Source: Gammaproteobacteria bacterium (GTDB lineage Bacteria; Pseudomonadota; Gammaproteobacteria; GRL18). Taken from it: DNA of 8,907 bases. Shown piece after piece: positions 5,539-8,907 of this stretch. Position 1 is the first letter of the stretch. Every line of letters begins with the position of its first letter. The stretch lies in NCBI GenBank assembly GCA_024511395.1, contig JANELJ010000068.1, positions 1 through 8,907 on the forward strand, in the 5' to 3' direction. The notes beneath the pieces are model-generated. The model was not told the DNA's origin. It did no database searches and saw only the letters and a program-made list of their open reading frames with translations. The translations under genes and the position numbers were made by a program.

Positions 5539-6563
5539 ACCGTTCTCTTGAATCATTATTACAATTACTGGGGCGTGCACCTCGTAAACCCAAGAAAGAT
5601 GAACTTTCTCCTGAAGTACAGAAAATCTACTTCTATAAAAAAGGTGAGAAAGTTACCAAAGCTCAGCTGGAAGCTCTGCATGATGAACATCATAAAAACT
5701 CCAAAAACAAGTGGCGTAAACGCCGCTGGCTGACATTGATTATCGTGAATCTGCTGTTTGTAGTGTCTTATTACTTTGATATTCAGTTACTGGAAGGGGC
5801 ATTAACGGCTTCACGTTTTATGGGCTTTCATATGGCTGATTTAAATTCAGCCTTACAGGTCATGCTGGCGCATAAACAGGTGTTAATTAACCTGATGATT
5901 GGTATTACCACCATTTTTATTCTCTGGTTTATTTTAGGCGGCAGAACCTTCTGTTCCTGGGGCTGTCCCTATCATCTGCTGGCCGAATGGACAGAAAAAG
6001 TTCACCTGTGGCTGGCTGCCAGAGGACTGGCAAAAAATTACACCTTCCATCGCGGTGTCAGAACGGTGTTTTATATTATTTTTGTGCTGCTGGCTCTGTT
6101 GACCGGTTATACGGTTTATGAGTTTATTTCACCTACCGGCATATTAAGCCGTGCCTTAATTTACGGTCCGACTCTGGCTCTAATATGGGTAGCTTTTTTA
6201 CTGTTATTTGAAATATTCCTGTCCCGACGAGCCTGGTGTCGATATGTCTGTCCTATTGGTATTACTTACGGCTTGGTGGGTGTGTTTTCACCGGTACGTG
6301 TGACCTATGATATGACCGACTGTAAACATGAAGGGGACTGCCGTAATGTCTGTCTGGTACCCCATGTGCTGGATGTGACCATTAAAAACCGCAGTACTGA
6401 TGTAGAAATCGGTATCGGTGCTGACTGTACCCGTTGTGGTCTGTGTGTCGATGCCTGCCCGACCAATTCACTGAATTTTGAATTCAAGGGCCTGACCCAT
6501 AAGCCTTCCAAACCGGAAGTGGGACGTTCACTGATGCCTGAGAAGAAAGAAGAACAATCCTGA
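5535..6563 (+). CDS. nosH: NosH, membrane iron-sulphur quinol-oxidation protein (NapH family)
   Basis: This 342-residue NapH-like protein has about four membrane segments (roughly 65-81, 118-136, 175-195, 208-228). Two CX3CP motifs lie at membrane edges, CSWGCP (140-145) and CRYVCP (235-240), as in NapH and NosR. Two C-terminal cytoplasmic ferredoxin-type clusters use Cys263/269/273 and CTRCGLCVDACP (298-309). The family is thought to bind and oxidise quinol and hand electrons to the periplasmic NapG-type partner, here NosG. A 60-residue charged, His/Lys-rich segment precedes the first membrane helix, longer than I would expect for NapH. Its ATG overlaps the nosG stop (ATGA at 5535-5538), with GAGGGA upstream at 5524-5529. 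Its stop overlaps the nosF start (TGATG). NosR was considered, but the N-terminal FMN-binding domain is missing. Confidence 0.92.
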   Translation: MNRSLESLLQLLGRAPRKPKKDELSPEVQKIYFYKKGEKVTKAQLEALHDEHHKNSKNKWRKRRWLTLIIVNLLFVVSYYFDIQLLEGALTASRFMGFHMADLNSALQVMLAHKQVLINLMIGITTIFILWFILGGRTFCSWGCPYHLLAEWTEKVHLWLAARGLAKNYTFHRGVRTVFYIIFVLLALLTGYTVYEFISPTGILSRALIYGPTLALIWVAFLLLFEIFLSRRAWCRYVCPIGITYGLVGVFSPVRVTYDMTDCKHEGDCRNVCLVPHVLDVTIKNRSTDVEIGIGADCTRCGLCVDACPTNSLNFEFKGLTHKPSKPEVGRSLMPEKKEEQS

Positions 6564-7435
6564 TGATACGATTTAATAATGTAAAAAAGACCTTTCGGCG
6601 TACCGAAGTTCTTAAAGGTCTTAATCTTGAAATAACCACGGGTGACCGTATTGCCTTGGTGGGTTCAAACGGGGCCGGTAAGACCACCATGATCCGCTGT
6701 CTTCTGGGAGAATATACCTGTGAAGGCACCGTTCTGGTTAATGGGCATAACCCACGTACAGAACGTCAGCTGGTATTAAAAGATATTGGTTTTGTACCGC
6801 AGTTACCGCCGCCTTTAAAAATGCCGGTGGGGCAGTTGATTCATTTTTCTGCCAGCCTGTGTGAATCTGATCCCCAGGAAATGATTAATGTTTCGGAACG
6901 CCTGGGGCTGGATTTTGAGCAGTTAAAATCCCGTCCTTTTGTTAAACTTTCCGGTGGACAGAAACAGAAACTGCTGATTAGTATTGCTCTGGGCCGTTCA
7001 GCTAAAATATTAATCCTGGATGAACCTGCCGCTAATCTTGACCCTGATGCCCGGCATATTTTCTTTCAACTGCTGGCAGAAAAGAAAGATGAAGCCGTTA
7101 TGTTAATTTCCAGTCACCGGCTGGATGAAGTGGCTTCCCTTGTAAACCGGGTCATTGAAATGGATCAGGGCCAGGTGATTCTGGATGACCGAGTGGAAGA
7201 CGAAGTGGATCTTGACAGTGTACTGCAAACAGAAATTACTATTAAACGGGTAGATGAAGCCTTTTCTAAAGCTATTAAACTCTGGAACTTTGAAATGGCT
7301 AAGAATACACAGGATGCCGGTCAGGTCTGGCAAGGAACGGTGGCAGGCCCGGATCGTCTGCGTTTCCTGGGTGTACTTTCACGCTATGCGGCGATTTTAA
7401 AAGATATTCATATGGAAGAACGTAAAAATGCATAA
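6563..7435 (+). CDS. nosF: NosF, ABC-transporter ATPase for NosZ maturation
   Basis: This 290-residue ATP-binding protein has the full ABC motif set: Walker A GSNGAGKTT (34-42), Q-loop Gln80 in FVPQ, signature LSGGQKQ (129-135), Walker B ILILDEP (149-155) with catalytic Glu154, D-loop NLDPD, and H-loop His185 in SSHRLDE. The C-terminal 85 or so residues form the small accessory domain seen in NosF. With NosY it forms an NosF2Y2 transporter that works with NosD in building the CuZ centre. Its start overlaps the nosH stop by one base and its end overlaps nosL by eight, so nosD to nosL are translationally coupled. No residue needed for ATP hydrolysis is missing. Confidence 0.95.
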   Translation: MIRFNNVKKTFRRTEVLKGLNLEITTGDRIALVGSNGAGKTTMIRCLLGEYTCEGTVLVNGHNPRTERQLVLKDIGFVPQLPPPLKMPVGQLIHFSASLCESDPQEMINVSERLGLDFEQLKSRPFVKLSGGQKQKLLISIALGRSAKILILDEPAANLDPDARHIFFQLLAEKKDEAVMLISSHRLDEVASLVNRVIEMDQGQVILDDRVEDEVDLDSVLQTEITIKRVDEAFSKAIKLWNFEMAKNTQDAGQVWQGTVAGPDRLRFLGVLSRYAAILKDIHMEERKNA

Positions 7436-7904
7436 AATTACTTATTTCATACTGATTTTTGCGTCGGCACTGATTTTACTGACCGGTTGCGGTAATAACA
7501 ATCAGACTGGGCCTGTTGAAGTTAAATGGGATCGGGATGCCTGTACTCGCTGTCGGATGATGCTCAGCGATCGCAATTTTTCAGCCCAGGTTCATGTGTT
7601 TCCAGAGGGTAAACGTTCTAAAGTCTATAAATTTGACGATATGGGTTGTGCCGTTTTATGGCTTGAAGAACAGCCCTATAAAAACGATCCTAAAACTGAA
7701 ATCTGGGTTAATGACTATAAAACCAAAGAATGGATAGATGCCAGAAAATCCTGGTTTGTTAAAGGCGAAATTTCACCCATGGGTTATGGGCTGGGTGCAG
7801 TAAAAGAAAAAACCGAAGGCGCATTAAATTTTGAGCAGGCCGTTAAGTATATTGAAGAAGTGGAAAAGAAACTCAATATTCATGGCGGTAATCTGGAACA
7901 CTAA
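7428..7904 (+). CDS. nosL: NosL, copper chaperone lipoprotein for nitrous oxide reductase
   Basis: This 158-residue lipoprotein has a signal peptide ending in lipobox LTGC (18-21), so Cys21 is the lipidated residue. Family motifs follow: CTRCRMM (39-45), the expected Cu(I) site with Cys39, Cys42 and Met44/45; then KFDDMGC (68-74), and SPMGYG (116-121). NosL binds Cu(I) in the periplasm and supplies copper to apo-NosZ through the NosDFY complex. GGAAGAA about 7 bp before the ATG serves as ribosome binding site inside the end of nosF. Here nosL lies between nosF and nosY, whereas in the clusters I know best (Pseudomonas, Wolinella) nosY directly follows nosF and nosL comes last. A gap of 36 nt separates it from nosY. 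Confidence 0.95.
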   Translation: MHKITYFILIFASALILLTGCGNNNQTGPVEVKWDRDACTRCRMMLSDRNFSAQVHVFPEGKRSKVYKFDDMGCAVLWLEEQPYKNDPKTEIWVNDYKTKEWIDARKSWFVKGEISPMGYGLGAVKEKTEGALNFEQAVKYIEEVEKKLNIHGGNLEH

Positions 7905-7940
7905 TTATCCTATAAATTATTAAACACAAGTGAAAATTAA

Positions 7941-8768
7941 ATGAGACATTTATGGTTAACAGCCTGGGCTGATATTATCGAGTCACTCAGAGCAAAATGG
8001 TTTATCGTGTACAGTGGTGTGTTTGGCGGTATTGTGGTACTGCTGTTTGTCTTTGGAATAACAGAAAGTCGAATTATGGGCTTTACCGGCTTAACACGAT
8101 TGTTAATTACCTATATCCAGCTAACCATAGCCATTTTACCGGTGTTTGTATTGATTACAACGGTACGTTCTGTTGCCGGGGACAGAGAGGCCGGGGTGTT
8201 TGAATACCTACTGTCTCTGCCTATCTCCCTGTCAGCCTGGTTCTGGGGACGTTTTCTGGGGCGTTTTATTGTGGTATTCCTGCCGGTATTCTTGGCCATG
8301 ATTGGCGCAGTTATCTGGACTGCCATTAAGGGAGCGGACATTCCCTGGGGGCTGTTTGCCAGCTATACCGGATTATTACTTGCAGTCGCTTGGTGTTTTC
8401 TCGGTATAGGTATGCTGATTTCTACCTTGGCACGTTCCGCAGATATAGCTCAGGGACTGGCCTTTGTGGTCTGGCTGACTTTGTTATTATTCCTGGATTT
8501 GATCCTGTTGGGCATTATGATCCGCGAAGGTCTGCCTTCAGAAACAGCGGTAGCCATTTCCCTGATCAATCCATTACAGGTATTCAGAACCGCCGCTATG
8601 GTATTATTTGATCCTCAACTGGTTATCTTAGGCCCTTCAGCCTATGTTATTCTGGATAATTTCTCTGAGGCCGGTTATATACTCTGGGCCATTGCCTATC
8701 CCGTATTATTAGGTACCTTCTGTGCTTCTATTGGCTATTATCTATTCAAGAAAGGTGATCTGCCTTAA
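7941..8768 (+). CDS. nosY: NosY, ABC-transporter permease for NosZ maturation
   Basis: This 275-residue permease has six membrane segments (roughly 20-42, 57-77, 105-128, 137-160, 170-193, 246-268), close to the usual NosY length. The cytoplasmic coupling segment after the second helix carries GDREAGVFEYLLSLPISL (80-97), and NPLQVFRTAAM (210-220) lies in the large periplasmic region before the last helix; both are typical of NosY. It pairs with NosF. The SD is weak (AAGTGA at 7928-7933), so translation may lean on nosL upstream. The gene is complete; its stop at 8766-8768 is only 20 bp from the inverted IS end. Confidence 0.94.
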   Translation: MRHLWLTAWADIIESLRAKWFIVYSGVFGGIVVLLFVFGITESRIMGFTGLTRLLITYIQLTIAILPVFVLITTVRSVAGDREAGVFEYLLSLPISLSAWFWGRFLGRFIVVFLPVFLAMIGAVIWTAIKGADIPWGLFASYTGLLLAVAWCFLGIGMLISTLARSADIAQGLAFVVWLTLLLFLDLILLGIMIREGLPSETAVAISLINPLQVFRTAAMVLFDPQLVILGPSAYVILDNFSEAGYILWAIAYPVLLGTFCASIGYYLFKKGDLP

Positions 8769-8781
8769 TTTTTTTAATTAA
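8765..8781. other. AT-rich spacer hairpin between nosY and the IS end
   Basis: TTAATT (8765-8770) and AATTAA (8776-8781) can pair around five T residues, overlapping the nosY stop. The stem is weak. Together with the IS hairpin at 8801-8836 it is the only terminator-like structure after nosY. Confidence 0.25.
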
Positions 8782-8800
8782 CTGTATTAACTAAAGTTTA

Positions 8801-8836
8801 GAGCGACAGCTCACCCTTGAGAGTCCTGTTTCGCTC
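8801..8836 (-). other. Imperfect hairpin in the IS end (right copy)
   Basis: This copy is identical in sequence to the hairpin at 358-393, read on the opposite strand. For transcripts coming from nosY it would appear as GAGCGACAG...CTGTTTCGCTC with a central TCACCCTTGAG-type loop region. It could slow or end transcription leaving the nos genes, but lacks a strong T-run. Confidence 0.5.
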
Positions 8837-8884
8837 ATACGTTCTTTAACAATTTGTTTATAACCGGCTGTTTTGAAATTGTTT

Positions 8885-8907
8885 TTATAACAAATCTTCA
8901 AATCGCC
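8885..8907 (-). CDS. Last six codons of a second transposase-like ORF (continues beyond window)
   Basis: On the - strand, R-F-E-D-L-L and TAA (8887-8885) repeat exactly the end of the ORF at 1-309. The rest of the gene, if present, lies beyond base 8907. The call depends wholly on identity to the left copy. Confidence 0.6.

Larger units (their letters stand above)
1..8907. mobile_element. Composite-transposon-like arrangement: nos genes between inverted IS ends
   Basis: Two near-identical IS ends in inverted orientation frame nine nos genes, with only 23 bp from the left end to nosC1 and 20 bp from nosY to the right end. Such an arrangement could move as a unit or invert by recombination between the arms. 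The outer IS ends and any target-site duplication are outside the window, so mobility is an inference. The two window edges fall inside the repeat, which also fits contig ends at a multi-copy IS. Confidence 0.4.
8789..8907 (-). repeat. Right arm of long inverted repeat (IS 3' end, copy 2)
   Basis: This is the reverse complement of 287-405 with 117 of 119 identities (differences at 8866 and 8877). The similarity ends inward at 8789, where the sequence changes to the AT-rich spacer after nosY, and it reaches the last base of the window outward. The two arms point their transposase-like ORFs towards the nos genes, so both copies present the same end to the cargo. Confidence 0.95.

Noticed and set aside
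1..8907. tRNA, rRNA or CRISPR sequences
   Set aside because: I saw no cloverleaf-like genes, rRNA signatures or regularly spaced repeats.

Overview
The window holds a nitrous oxide reductase (nos) accessory cluster of the kind found with clade II (Sec-type, Wolinella-like) NosZ. It encodes two periplasmic c-type cytochromes (NosC1, NosC2), a NosB-like membrane protein, the NosD copper-assembly protein, the NosG and NosH iron-sulphur quinol-oxidation proteins, the NosF ATPase, the NosL copper lipoprotein and the NosY permease. All nine genes lie on the + strand and look intact. The catalytic gene nosZ is not in the window, and neither is nosR. The moderate-to-low GC content, SD-type ribosome binding sites and a perfect FNR/DNR-type box suggest a facultatively denitrifying proteobacterium, possibly a gammaproteobacterium. 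The taxonomic placement is a guess.

Layout. Positions 1-405 are the 3' end of what looks like an insertion sequence: the C-terminal part of a transposase-like ORF (stop at 307-309), then about 95 bp of non-coding end. nosC1 (429-761) follows within about 20 bp. A long-loop hairpin (776-826), an FNR-type box (853-866) and a well-spaced -10 element precede nosC2 (949-1689). A strong Rho-independent terminator (1751-1784) closes this first unit. nosB (1917-3104) has its own upstream region with two dyad symmetries. A 14-bp perfect hairpin (3123-3160) separates it from a tightly coupled block, nosD-nosG-nosH-nosF-nosL, in which every junction overlaps (17, 4, 1 and 8 nt). nosY follows after 36 nt. 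About 20 bp after the nosY stop, an inverted copy of the left-hand IS end begins (8789-8907). It matches 287-405 at 117 of 119 positions and includes the last six codons and stop of the same transposase-like ORF on the - strand.

How the genes work together (known roles in related systems). NosH (membrane) and NosG (periplasmic, Tat-exported) are thought to oxidise quinol. NosC1 and NosC2 would carry the electrons on to NosZ. NosL delivers copper, and NosD with the NosF2-NosY2 ABC transporter completes the copper-sulphide centre of NosZ. NosB is a poorly understood membrane protein of clade II clusters.

The most notable observation is that this set is framed, almost base-tight, by inverted copies of one IS end. 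That gives a composite-transposon-like arrangement carrying the electron-transfer and maturation genes without the reductase. Because both window edges lie inside the repeat, an assembly break there is also possible.
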